NCBI RefSeq assembly: GCF_000093025.1
Contig: NC_014207.1
Span: forward strand, 1 to 64,000
Source of the DNA: Methylotenera versatilis 301
Lineage (GTDB): Bacteria; Pseudomonadota; Gammaproteobacteria; Burkholderiales; Methylophilaceae
Direction: 5' to 3'
DNA: 64,000 nt
Below the pieces are notes generated by a model. It did not search any database. It saw only the letters and a list, made by a program, of their open reading frames with translations, and had not been told where the DNA came from. The position numbers and the translations under genes are program-made. Shown one piece after another: positions 34,083 to 42,194 of the stretch (position 1 is its first letter; each line of letters begins with the position of its first letter).

Positions 34083-34791
34083 AGCGATAAGAGTCATTTC
34101 CTGTTTCAACAATATCGCAGTGATGCACAAGTCTATCGAGTAATGCTGAAGTCATTTTTTCATCTGCAAATAACTTACCCCATTCCGAGAACGCCAAATT
34201 AGTCGTTATGATGATACTGGTCTGCTCATGCAATTGACTGATGAGATGAAACAGCAAGGCACCACCTTTTTGGCTGAAGGGTAAATAGCCCAGCTCATCT
34301 AAAATCACCAAATCATATTTTGCGAGTTGTTGCGCTAGTTTATGTTTTTGCTGATCTTTGTCTAACTCTAACTGATTGACTAAATCCAGCACGTTGTAGA
34401 AACGCACTCTAGCACCCTTAGTTGCTGCATCCACCCCAATTGCACTGGCTAAGTGGGTTTTACCTGTCCCTGGACCACCCACAAAGATGATATTGCGCTT
34501 TTGTTTGATATAGTCACCATCAAGCAGCAACTCAATACTGGGTTGATGCACAGGAGACTGTTCAAACTTAAATGTCGTGAGTGATTTATGTTGTGGGAAC
34601 TTGGCTTGCGTAATGCGATATTGCACACTGCGACGCTGACGATCCGTTAACTCTGTTTGTAATAATCGGCCAATAATGTCTGGTGTTGATCGTTTGCGTG
34701 CAATCCCATCAGTCACGATTTCATCCCAAGCTTCTGCCATGGCGCCTAGCTTCAACTCTGCCAGCAAAGCAATACACTCATGCCGCTGCAT
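34066..34791 (-). CDS. istB: IS21-family helper ATPase IstB (copy 2)
   Basis: A 241-aa AAA+ ATPase with Walker [16 protein letters not shown], Walker B-like [12 protein letters not shown] and [10 protein letters not shown]. It is full length and clearly homologous to the IstB at 6180-6953 but diverged. The start overlaps the end of istA by 14 bp. It should be functional, although its partner IstA is interrupted. Confidence 0.95.
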   Translation of the reverse strand: MQRHECIALLAELKLGAMAEAWDEIVTDGIARKRSTPDIIGRLLQTELTDRQRRSVQYRITQAKFPQHKSLTTFKFEQSPVHQPSIELLLDGDYIKQKRNIIFVGGPGTGKTHLASAIGVDAATKGARVRFYNVLDLVNQLELDKDQQKHKLAQQLAKYDLVILDELGYLPFSQKGGALLFHLISQLHEQTSIIITTNLAFSEWGKLFADEKMTSALLDRLVHHCDIVETGNDSYRFKNRS

Positions 34792-36298
34792 ACTGCGCTC
34801 CTAAGCTAAGTAAGCTGTCATAACGGGATAGCTGCGCTTGTGGTGGTATGCGCAGCGGTACATCGTAGCTGATGATTGTGGGAATCACCGGTTCGGTAAG
34901 GCGATGAATAATGTTGAGCACGGCTTCAACCGTCGGCATTTCATTCTCTAATGCAATGGCAGCTGCTTTGACGCCTATTTCCTCGCCATAATCAGCAATC
35001 AAACTAAGTAGCTTCACCATGGCACGATCACCCTTGGGTTGTTTGAGCAAGTGACTTTGCAGTGTTTTAACGGGTTGCGGCAAAGGCTAGTGTAAGAATG
35101 GCTCGCCATTACGTAACGCCCCTGGTTTGCGCTCAAGTGCTGAGAGATAATGCCAAGGATTATAAGTCGTTTGTTGTTTATCAAAGCTGCGAGGATGTTT
35201 AGCCACTTCACGCCCTTCAGCAATCACTTTTATTTCGGTTGCGCTAATATGTAGCTCCACGTTACGCAGAGTGTAATTGCAAGGCACACTGTATCTATGT
35301 GCATCAAAGCTGACCAGTGACAGCGAGTTAACCCGCACCCATTCAACACGGTAGCCCTGATATTGCGTACATGGAACGAGTACGCGTTGCTCTTGTACAA
35401 AGCGTATTGCAACCGTTACCGTCTTATCTTCTGGATGCGATGCTGAGAGAATACGGTCTTGGCATTGTTGCAATAAAAACGTATTAAACTCTTGCCATGT
35501 GGCAAAGGCTAACATTGGCTCAAATACTTGCTTTCGCAAGGTGCGCACTTGCCGCTCAATTTGACCTTTCTCCCAGCCGGATGCAGGTGTACAGGCTACG
35601 GGTTCAATCATGTAGTGATTCATGAGCGCTAAAAACTGTGCATTAAATTCACGCTCCTTGCCAACACCGATGCTTTTAACAGCCGTCTTCATGTTGTCGT
35701 AAATGCCGCGCTTCGTGACGCCACCAAAGTAAGTAAATGCGTGATTATGGGCGTCGATGAGCATTTCCATTCTTTGATTGGGGTAAGCGCGCACAAAGAA
35801 GGCTCTGCTGTGACACAAGCGGAAGTGTGCAACTTGAGCTTTATGCACGACGCCAGCAATCTTGACGGCTTCCGTACTCCAGTCAAACTGATAAGCATCA
35901 CCTATCGGGAAATGCTGAGGGATGAAGGTGACGGATGACGCATTACTTTGATCAGCAAATTGCCGTATATAAGCCGATACAGCGCTGTAGCTACCTAGGT
36001 AACCACAAGATTGAAGCCATTCATAATGACGACACGCAGTCATGCGTTTATTCTTAGGTTGTGTTTGTGCTTCTAACAGGCGTTGGTCGAGTTGAGTTAA
36101 AAAGTCTCCTAGCATCGGATAGCGCTTAGCAGGTTTCTGGTAAACAGGAATCTGCGTTTGTTCGATGTGCTTTTTAACCGTTCTACGATTGATGTTGAGT
36201 TTTAATGCGATGGCACGAATTGAAAGCGACTCTTTGTGATAAAGGCGCCTTATCTTGGCTATGGTTTCCATACAGATCATCCTAGGTGAGCCTCGCAA
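34778..36298 (-). pseudogene. istA: IS21 transposase IstA split by an in-frame amber codon
   Basis: The N-terminal 403 aa (HTH ESLSIRAIALKLNINRRTVKKH, DDE core with FDWSTE, IYDNMKTA and GWEKGQIERQ) end at TAG 35087-35089. The next codons in the same frame read PLPQPVKTLQ, matching LPEAFKQLQ in the intact IstA at 6943-8484. So this is one base change (probably CAG to TAG), not a frameshift. The C-terminal about 100 aa would only be made by readthrough or restart. The catalytic core is complete, but the tail is conserved in the family, so loss of function is likely. Confidence 0.85.
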
Positions 36299-36336
36299 AA
36301 TTGCGAGAGTTTAACAACTCCTAGGGTGGTGCACTT

Positions 36337-36639
36337 CTACACGCAAATCCCTAAGAGATCTGGTGCATTTTTGCACTGAAATTTACAAGATGTATTTATA
36401 AAGCGACTGATAGAAGTATTTGGGTTAACGGCATCACCTAGTTTTGCGCAAGGGAGTGGGGTTTTTTCAGGATAAATGCCGGCAGCAACCATTGCCCAAT
36501 AACCTCTTGGTGGTCTAGGTATATTTAGATTCTTTAAAATACGGATTAGATAACTGTCTGAGACCCCATAGCGCTTGGATACTTTGGTGATAGGTTCAGA
36601 CCAGATTTCATCATAGAGTTTTTCACGTGTAACTGACAT
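36337..36639 (-). pseudogene. HTH protein, 3' end removed by IS21 copy 2
   Basis: The frame from ATG 36639 (AGGAG 8 nt upstream) reads MSVTREKLYDEIWSEPITKV. It continues with a helix-turn-helix (VSKRYGVSDSYLIRILKNLNI) and the PRPPRGYW motif of a widespread DNA-binding N-terminal domain normally found on larger proteins. The last about 14 residues come from the IS end, so the C-terminal domain is missing. A longer frame to 36822 exists, but the internal start has the better ribosome binding site and family match. Confidence 0.7.
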
Positions 36640-36799
36640 GAAGTAGCTCCTAAATTTAAATTCATATTCGAAATGGTAGCGATAGCTTTCACGTAAATAC
36701 TTAATGACACTTCGCGACGATTGATTATTTTCAATAAAGCTACATGAAATATCAACTAGACTTATGGACTTTAAATAATCTAAGCATAGAAAAACATAT

Positions 36800-37420
36800 A
36801 TGAAAGCTTCCGAACGAATCATAGATGGACTTAAACAAGGAATTGACCGCCACTGGCGCTACACGAAGAATCTATTAAATGTAAAACCAGAGTATTTATT
36901 AACTGTGTCTGTAGCAGACGCATTGACTGACGGATTCGACGGCATTTGTGGGCTAGATTTAGAAATTAAGCTTGAAGAGCCAACTCGTAGGTTATGGGGT
37001 AGTTTATGGATTAATGCAGTTGGTTATAAAAACTATTTCCCTCTTGTGAAGCAAAAAGAGTACGAAAAATATAAAATGATACGTAAGGGTAAAGTTGACA
37101 TATATGTTGAATGCAATTCAGAAAGCTGGATTATTGAGCTTAAAGGGTTCAATCCAAGTGCTGATGAGATTAGGAAAGAAATAGTTAGGCTTACTCAATT
37201 TATAGCTGCAAATGAACAAAAAAATAAATGCAGGGGTTGTTATCTTGCATTTCCAACATTATTGGATCGAACCGAATGGATTGAAAGTACAGTGCTTGCT
37301 ATCAGTGGGAACGCACCTTTCCTGATTTCATTTGAGAGTGAAAAAGTTGAAACTCTGGAAGATCCAGATGATGGAATGCCAGTTTTTTATGCAAATTGCA
37401 TTAGCATCGTTTGTATCTAG
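36800..37420 (+). CDS. PD-(D/E)xK nuclease-like protein
   Basis: The 206-aa protein is not a family I can name. Residues 97-117 show GKVDIYV, then WIIELKGF, giving D100, E113 and K115 in the order and setting of the PD-(D/E)xK nuclease core. A helix follows (IRKEIVRLTQFIAANEQ). Similar small proteins can be inactive or structural. It lies divergent to the truncated HTH gene and 107 bp before the HTH operon, so it may be a separate unit. No clear ribosome binding site is seen. Confidence 0.6.
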   Translation: MKASERIIDGLKQGIDRHWRYTKNLLNVKPEYLLTVSVADALTDGFDGICGLDLEIKLEEPTRRLWGSLWINAVGYKNYFPLVKQKEYEKYKMIRKGKVDIYVECNSESWIIELKGFNPSADEIRKEIVRLTQFIAANEQKNKCRGCYLAFPTLLDRTEWIESTVLAISGNAPFLISFESEKVETLEDPDDGMPVFYANCISIVCI

Positions 37421-37469
37421 TTACTATTTCGCTTCTTGAAATTATTATTGATAAAATTGGTCATAAATG

Positions 37470-37498
37470 TTTACAAATATGATTATTTCTCATAAAAT
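37470..37498 (+). promoter_or_regulatory. Sigma70-type promoter of the island operon
   Basis: TTTACA (37470-37475) and TAAAAT (37493-37498) are separated by 17 bp and predict a start near 37505, about 20 nt before the ATG at 37528. The -10 box and spacer lie inside the palindrome at 37477-37516, so a protein bound there would block the promoter. Confidence 0.6.
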
Positions 37499-37516
37499 TA
37501 TGAGAAATAATCATAT
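37477..37516. promoter_or_regulatory. 40-bp perfect inverted repeat, likely operator
   Basis: Two 19-bp arms, ATATGATTATTTCTCATAA and its exact complement, flank a central AA. The palindrome ends 11 bp before the ATG of a small HTH protein. The arrangement fits autoregulation. A terminator is unlikely because a -10 box lies within it and no T run follows. Confidence 0.75.
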
Positions 37517-37527
37517 GAAGAATTTGA

Positions 37528-37800
37528 ATGGACTATAAAGAATTTCGTAGGCATATCGGTAAAGCTGCATTAAGTGTAAATTCATTCGCCTCAATAATTG
37601 GCGTATTACCTAATGCAGTTTCGAATTATTCGAAAAAACAATTTGTTCCTAAAGAGTATGCTGTTATAGCTGTTTTGATGGGAGATGCGGCAGATCGTGG
37701 TGTCGATTTTGTTAGTGTTCTTAATAAGTTTGGTATTTATGAACAAATCAGCACAGATAAAAAAGTAAGTTCAATTAATAAATATAAAGCTAAAACTTGA
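37528..37800 (+). CDS. Small HTH regulator of the island operon
   Basis: The 90-aa protein looks like an XRE-like DNA-binding protein: MDYKEFRRHIGKAALSVNSFASIIGVLPNAVSNYSKK contains a helix-turn-helix of the type AxxIGVxxNAVSNY. The C-terminal half (AVIAVLMGDAADRGVDFVSVL) is probably a dimerisation helix. It is the first gene after the palindromic operator and is followed after 31 bp by the 161-aa gene. It is probably the autorepressor of the operon. Confidence 0.75.
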   Translation: MDYKEFRRHIGKAALSVNSFASIIGVLPNAVSNYSKKQFVPKEYAVIAVLMGDAADRGVDFVSVLNKFGIYEQISTDKKVSSINKYKAKT

Positions 37801-37831
37801 TTATTTTAGTACACAAAATTTCGGAGGTTAT

Positions 37832-38317
37832 ATGAGTACACCAGATGGTAATTTTCGTGAGACGGAATATCTTGGTTTGGGATTTCTCGCAGTAAAAAGT
37901 AGCGTACTATTGTCCCGAATATTACAAGGCCAAGATATAAATGATGACGATAAATATATTTTAAAACGGGCACAAGATTTTTTGACTGAAGTGTCTAGTG
38001 GGGCAAGACTTGTAAACTCAGGCAATAGTACAAATGCAAATGCCATTGAAAGTGTTCGTAAGCTAAGCTATTCCGTTGAGCCTATAAAGCTTATGCATGA
38101 ACAAATACGTGCTACAGAGGTGGAAGGCGTGTTTAATGACATGGCATCGGCAATTGAGTCAGCAATAGCTTCTCCTAATCCTGCTGATTTAAAAGAAAAT
38201 GAGTTAAATAGGGCAACAGAATTTTTCAAAGTTCTACACCTATCATTGCTAAATATTGTTGAAAATAAGCAAAAAAGATTTGGTTCAACATTTGAATTAA
38301 ATTTTGCTCGTATTTAG
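37832..38317 (+). CDS. Unknown helical protein of the island operon
   Basis: I do not recognise this 161-aa protein. It is mainly helical, with no signal or membrane segment. It is preceded by a strong GGAGG site and followed by the GTG of the metallopeptidase-like gene after only 2 bp, so the two are coupled. It may be an adaptor or inhibitor of that protein, which is a guess from the arrangement. Confidence 0.7.
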   Translation: MSTPDGNFRETEYLGLGFLAVKSSVLLSRILQGQDINDDDKYILKRAQDFLTEVSSGARLVNSGNSTNANAIESVRKLSYSVEPIKLMHEQIRATEVEGVFNDMASAIESAIASPNPADLKENELNRATEFFKVLHLSLLNIVENKQKRFGSTFELNFARI

Positions 38318-38319
38318 AG

Positions 38320-39726
38320 GTGGATAAACTAACATTTCAGCCTTTACAATATTGGAAAGGTCAAACTCAATTACTTAGAATTGGTTTGCTGAAACGAATA
38401 GAAGAACTTTCAGTTTCTGATTATCCTACGGCATCTCCGAATCAAACAATTCGTTTTTTACAAGACTATTTGAACGAACTTAGTCACGCAATTGATAATT
38501 CTGGTACAGAGGATGAGTTAAGAATATTACGTATGCAAATTGCGCAATTGGGCGTGTTTCTAGATTGGCTAGATAACGCACATACAGAGCAAACTCCTCG
38601 AGGACTCGTGCAGCTTTTAAAGCACCTTATTAATCTAATCGCTCCAAACTCTAGAGTAATAGCCAGACCACAAGCAGAATATAATTATTCAATTCGCGAT
38701 TTAGGTGGGTTCTTAAAAAGTTTAGTTGATAACTACATCCCACATTCAAAACAGTCAGTATTTCAAGACTATCTCTCTTCCCCTACTAAATTGATATCCT
38801 TTCCTAGGATTGAGCGAGACAACATTTTGGCTCATGCTATATTTGGCCATGAATTAGGTCATCCGATTGCAGATGAATATCTAAACCAAGAAACAATTGA
38901 AACTGGCGAACTGCAAAAACATATAGTTGATTTTTTACAACAAGAACTAAATAAACAAAATAAACAATTATCAGAAGGTGAAAAATTAGCTGAAACGACA
39001 AAGATTTTTAATCAAGTACTTGAAGTTCGTAAACGAGCACTTCAAGAGTTAATTTCAGACGCAGTTGGGATAATTATTTTTGGTCCTAGCGCTTTCTTTG
39101 CCTGCTATGAATTATTTTGGGGAGGTGATCTGGATGCATTACCTTCCCCAAGAGAGTTTTATCCTCCATCACGCATGAGGATAAGACTAATGCTAAAGTT
39201 GATGAAAGATCTTGGATTTCAACAAGGCCTATTAAATATTAAAGATGATAGGTCTAAAAATTATATAGATTCGGTGAAAGAATTTTTATCCTTTTGTGAG
39301 AATTTAACCACAATTAATACTGACCACCAGGCCATCAACAATAGTCCATTACATAAATTAGCATATGATTCTGCAATTAGTAGTTTGGAGAAAGCTATTA
39401 AATTTGCTTTAGCCAAAACAACAAATGTAGCTTTCGATGGCAATAAAATATTCTTACAAGTCCCGGAATTAATCAAAAGAATAGAGATGAATATCCCACC
39501 AAATGAAATAGGAGACCCAAAATCTCCTCAATTGGTAGATTTTCGTGCATCTTTATTATCGGCTTGGATATATAAATTAAGAAACATAAATCCAGATACA
39601 AACAACGAACTGACTAGTTCAGAAAATGAACGTCTTCAAAAATTGACTTTAAGAGCGATTGAGTACGTAATTCTTCAATCTGAGTACAATGAAATCATGC
39701 ATATTGATAATGGTGCTACTCTATGA
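38320..39726 (+). CDS. HELGH metallopeptidase-like protein
   Basis: The 468-aa protein has the zinc motif HELGH at 177-181 (AHAIFGHELGHPIADEY). A second conserved pattern follows about 65 residues later, QELISDAVG (E243, D247), then YPPSRMRIRLML, which resembles the third-ligand and HPxxxxR regions of gluzincin (M48-like) peptidases. There is no membrane segment. The N-terminal 1-165 and C-terminal parts are helical and unrecognised. GTG start, coupled to the gene before; its stop overlaps the next ATG (ATGA). Peptidase activity is predicted, and the substrate is unknown. Confidence 0.75.
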   Translation: MDKLTFQPLQYWKGQTQLLRIGLLKRIEELSVSDYPTASPNQTIRFLQDYLNELSHAIDNSGTEDELRILRMQIAQLGVFLDWLDNAHTEQTPRGLVQLLKHLINLIAPNSRVIARPQAEYNYSIRDLGGFLKSLVDNYIPHSKQSVFQDYLSSPTKLISFPRIERDNILAHAIFGHELGHPIADEYLNQETIETGELQKHIVDFLQQELNKQNKQLSEGEKLAETTKIFNQVLEVRKRALQELISDAVGIIIFGPSAFFACYELFWGGDLDALPSPREFYPPSRMRIRLMLKLMKDLGFQQGLLNIKDDRSKNYIDSVKEFLSFCENLTTINTDHQAINNSPLHKLAYDSAISSLEKAIKFALAKTTNVAFDGNKIFLQVPELIKRIEMNIPPNEIGDPKSPQLVDFRASLLSAWIYKLRNINPDTNNELTSSENERLQKLTLRAIEYVILQSEYNEIMHIDNGATL

Positions 39727-40328
39727 GTGTATTAGGTAATCTTGAACTGCATAAGTTGTTAAGTAGAGAAAAAATCGAAGAAAGACTTATCGTTACTCCA
39801 CTGTTTAACCAAGACAAACAAATCAATGAAGCATCTATAGATATTCGACTGGGCAATGATTTTATTGTGACGAGACGAGGAAATTTGGCAAGTTTAGATC
39901 CTGCAAGGCAGGATGTCAGAGAGTCTAGATATCAAACTAAACATTTTGTAAATTTTAAAGAGCCCTTTTATTTACACCCACAAGAATTAGTTTTGGCTGG
40001 GACATTGGAATATTTCCGTTTGCCAATTGATGTTGCAGCAACAGTAACATCAAGGTCACAATGGGGTCGTGCTGGTTTAGTAATTGCTACGGCAACTGCA
40101 GTCCATCCAGGATTTTGTGGAACAATCACATTAGAACTACTTAATTTGGGTGAGGTTCCGCTCGTTTTGTACCCAGGTACATGTGTAGCGCAAATAGTAT
40201 TTTATGAATGTGTTGGAGGTACAGCCTACAAGGGCCAAATGAGTCATAAGACAGATGCACATTTTGCTGGTGTTTCAGCAGATATGAAAATGAATGACAA
40301 AGAGTTTTGGTTACCAGAGCAATCATAA
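39723..40328 (+). CDS. dCTP deaminase/dUTPase-family protein
   Basis: The 201-aa protein matches the Dcd/trimeric dUTPase fold: NEASIDIRLGNDF, FYLHPQELVLAGTLE, then TSRSQWGRAGLV and HPGFCGTITLELLN. Compared with E. coli Dcd, the key residues are kept: R111, S112, R116 and the general base E138. Deamination of dCTP is therefore plausible. The loop before HPGF is one residue shorter and lacks the usual Dcd HVTA sequence, so substrate choice is uncertain. It is the last gene of the operon, and its ATG overlaps the previous stop. A second role in nucleotide-depletion defence is inferred from its setting. Confidence 0.8.
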   Translation: MSVLGNLELHKLLSREKIEERLIVTPLFNQDKQINEASIDIRLGNDFIVTRRGNLASLDPARQDVRESRYQTKHFVNFKEPFYLHPQELVLAGTLEYFRLPIDVAATVTSRSQWGRAGLVIATATAVHPGFCGTITLELLNLGEVPLVLYPGTCVAQIVFYECVGGTAYKGQMSHKTDAHFAGVSADMKMNDKEFWLPEQS

Positions 40329-40505
40329 ACTTTAGTAGGATTATCTAAAAAAATGAGACTAAATTACATTAATGTCTCTTTACTAAATTGTTAACTTATT
40401 GATTTTTTGATGTCGAAATACTGATAAAAAAGAGAACCTACATTTTTGTAGGATATTACTAGATTCTTGATTTGTCTCAGTATTTAGATTTGTGATGCTC
40501 AGTAG

Positions 40506-40525
40506 AAAAGCCCTTTTGGGCTTTT
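40506..40525 (+). terminator. Rho-independent terminator after the island operon
   Basis: AAAAGCCC and GGGCTTTT arms flank a TTTT loop, followed by a short T-rich stretch. It lies 178 bp after the dCTP-deaminase-like gene and before the next gene. Confidence 0.7.
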
Positions 40526-40596
40526 CTTATATCTACAAATAACTTTAATTTCAAAATAAGCCGAAATCAATAGTTACATACGGAACTCTAAATAAC

Positions 40597-41952
40597 ATGA
40601 TTGAATTAAAAACATCTTTAAACAAAATATGGGCTAAGTTGGCTGCAATCTATGGCAGCAGCGTTCTTCTGATGATGCTGTGGGTGCTGGGGCTTTTAGT
40701 TATCATTTGCATCGCATTATTTATATTTTTTAATTCGGCTGCACCGACTAGCTTAACTATTACCGCTGGTGAGGAAGGTAGCATTTATCAGAAAAATGCG
40801 TTGAAATACAAGGCGATTTTAGCGAGAGAAGGTGTGACGCTTAATATAGTGCCATCAAACGGCTCTATTGATAACCTGAATAAATTGGCTGACAAGCGCG
40901 TACACGTTGATGTTGGATTTGTGCAAAGTGGGGTTGTCGGTAATATCAAGACCGATAAGCTGATGTCGCTTGGTAGTATTGCCTATCAACCCATGATGAT
41001 TTTTTACCGTGGTGAAAGTAAAAACTTGATTTCGGATTTTGCTGGTAAGCGATTGAATGTCGGCGAGCTCGGAAGTGGTACACACTCTTTGGCATTGACT
41101 ATGCTAAAGGAAAATGGAATTTTACCAGGTGGTAGTACAAAGTTAATTGAAACACCAAGCCCTAACCCAGTGGAAGACTTATTGCAGGATAAGATTGACG
41201 CAATATTTGTGATGGGGGACTCTGCATCATTGCAGTTGATTAAAGACTTGGTCAAAACACCAGGTATTAACATCTTTAATTTTGATCAGGCTGATGGTTA
41301 TACAAGGCGTATTAAATATTTACATAAGTTGGTTTTACCTAAGGGTTCAATCGATTTAGGCAAAAACATTCCTGTAAACGATTTAAATTTAATTGCACCT
41401 ACGGTTGAGTTAATAGCCCGTGACACCCTGCATCCAGCACTTTCTGATTTGTTACTAGACGCAGCAAATGAAGTACATGGTTCGGCAACTTTATTTGTGA
41501 AAAGTGGAGAATTCCCTAATCTAACTACTCAAGAATACCGAATCAGCCCAGACGCAACGCGCTATTACAAGTCTGGTAAAAGTTTTCTCTATCGTGACTT
41601 TCCATTTTGGATGGCTAGTTTTATTAATAGAATACTGGTCGTTTTGGTACCATTATTGTTGATATTGATACCTGCAATAAAATTAGCGCCAAGTATCTAC
41701 CGATGGAAAATTCAACTGTCCATTTACCCCTTTTACAGAGCCTTACTTGAGCTCGAGAAAGATGCCTTTGGATCAGTAAATGATGTGGAAAAGCGTCAGG
41801 AGATTATGAGTAGTCTAGATGAGCTAGAAGCGAGGTTAAGTAAAATAAAAATACCTGCAGCATTTGCAGATATGTTTTATGGATTGCGCGGACATATCAA
41901 TTTTGTACGCACTAGGCTGCTGGCTGAACAAATTTCCGATGCAACTGCATGA
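40597..41952 (+). CDS. Membrane-anchored TAXI-type solute-binding protein
   Basis: TAXI proteins are binding components of TRAP transporters. The 451-aa protein has an N-terminal membrane segment at about 20-45 and a TAXI fold from about 51 (LTITAGEEGSIYQ, DVGFVQSGV, LNVGELGSGTHSLALTML). It also has a second membrane segment at about 345-365 (ILVVLVPLLLILIPAI) and a C-terminal cytosolic helical tail. Usual TAXI proteins are near 320-340 aa without the C-terminal anchor. No TRAP permease gene lies nearby, so it may act as a sensor or scaffold rather than a transporter part. Confidence 0.8.
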   Translation: MIELKTSLNKIWAKLAAIYGSSVLLMMLWVLGLLVIICIALFIFFNSAAPTSLTITAGEEGSIYQKNALKYKAILAREGVTLNIVPSNGSIDNLNKLADKRVHVDVGFVQSGVVGNIKTDKLMSLGSIAYQPMMIFYRGESKNLISDFAGKRLNVGELGSGTHSLALTMLKENGILPGGSTKLIETPSPNPVEDLLQDKIDAIFVMGDSASLQLIKDLVKTPGINIFNFDQADGYTRRIKYLHKLVLPKGSIDLGKNIPVNDLNLIAPTVELIARDTLHPALSDLLLDAANEVHGSATLFVKSGEFPNLTTQEYRISPDATRYYKSGKSFLYRDFPFWMASFINRILVVLVPLLLILIPAIKLAPSIYRWKIQLSIYPFYRALLELEKDAFGSVNDVEKRQEIMSSLDELEARLSKIKIPAAFADMFYGLRGHINFVRTRLLAEQISDATA

Positions 41953-42194
41953 TCTTTAGGCGATTCAGTTAACTCTTATTGTGTAGAAGTTCAATTTGAT
42001 ACATCACTGAATGTTAACTTTCTAAACAAAGTAGTTATTAAGTGCTAGTTTAAGGAATGATTCTATTCACCTTTGATGTAAGCTTATTTATATTAAGCTT
42101 CAATTTAATTCGATATAAAACTTCATCTGAGCGTGGTTGTTTGTATGCGTATCTTGTGCAGAGTTTAAGTAGGATTTATTTAGGGTCTAAGTAA

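Larger units (their letters stand above)
34023..36377 (-). mobile_element. IS21-family element copy 2, probably defective
   Basis: Carries istB and a stop-split istA. Ends hold paired repeats with core GCACCA: left at 34034-34039 and 34058-34063, right (inverted) at 36327-36332 and 36361-36366. The inner left and right copies match well (TTTGCGTG followed by AAGTGCACCA). Outer ends are approximate to about 10 bp and no target duplication was identified. It belongs to a different IS21 subgroup from copy 1, with different end repeats and clearly diverged proteins. Confidence 0.8.

Noticed and set aside
34778-35090. Apparent frameshift in istA of IS21 copy 2
   Set aside because: Homology continues in the same frame after TAG, so it is an in-frame nonsense codon.
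36640-36822. N-terminal extension of the HTH gene to 36822
   Set aside because: The ATG at 36639 has AGGAG upstream and starts the family motif; the extension has no recognisable similarity and overlaps the divergent gene.
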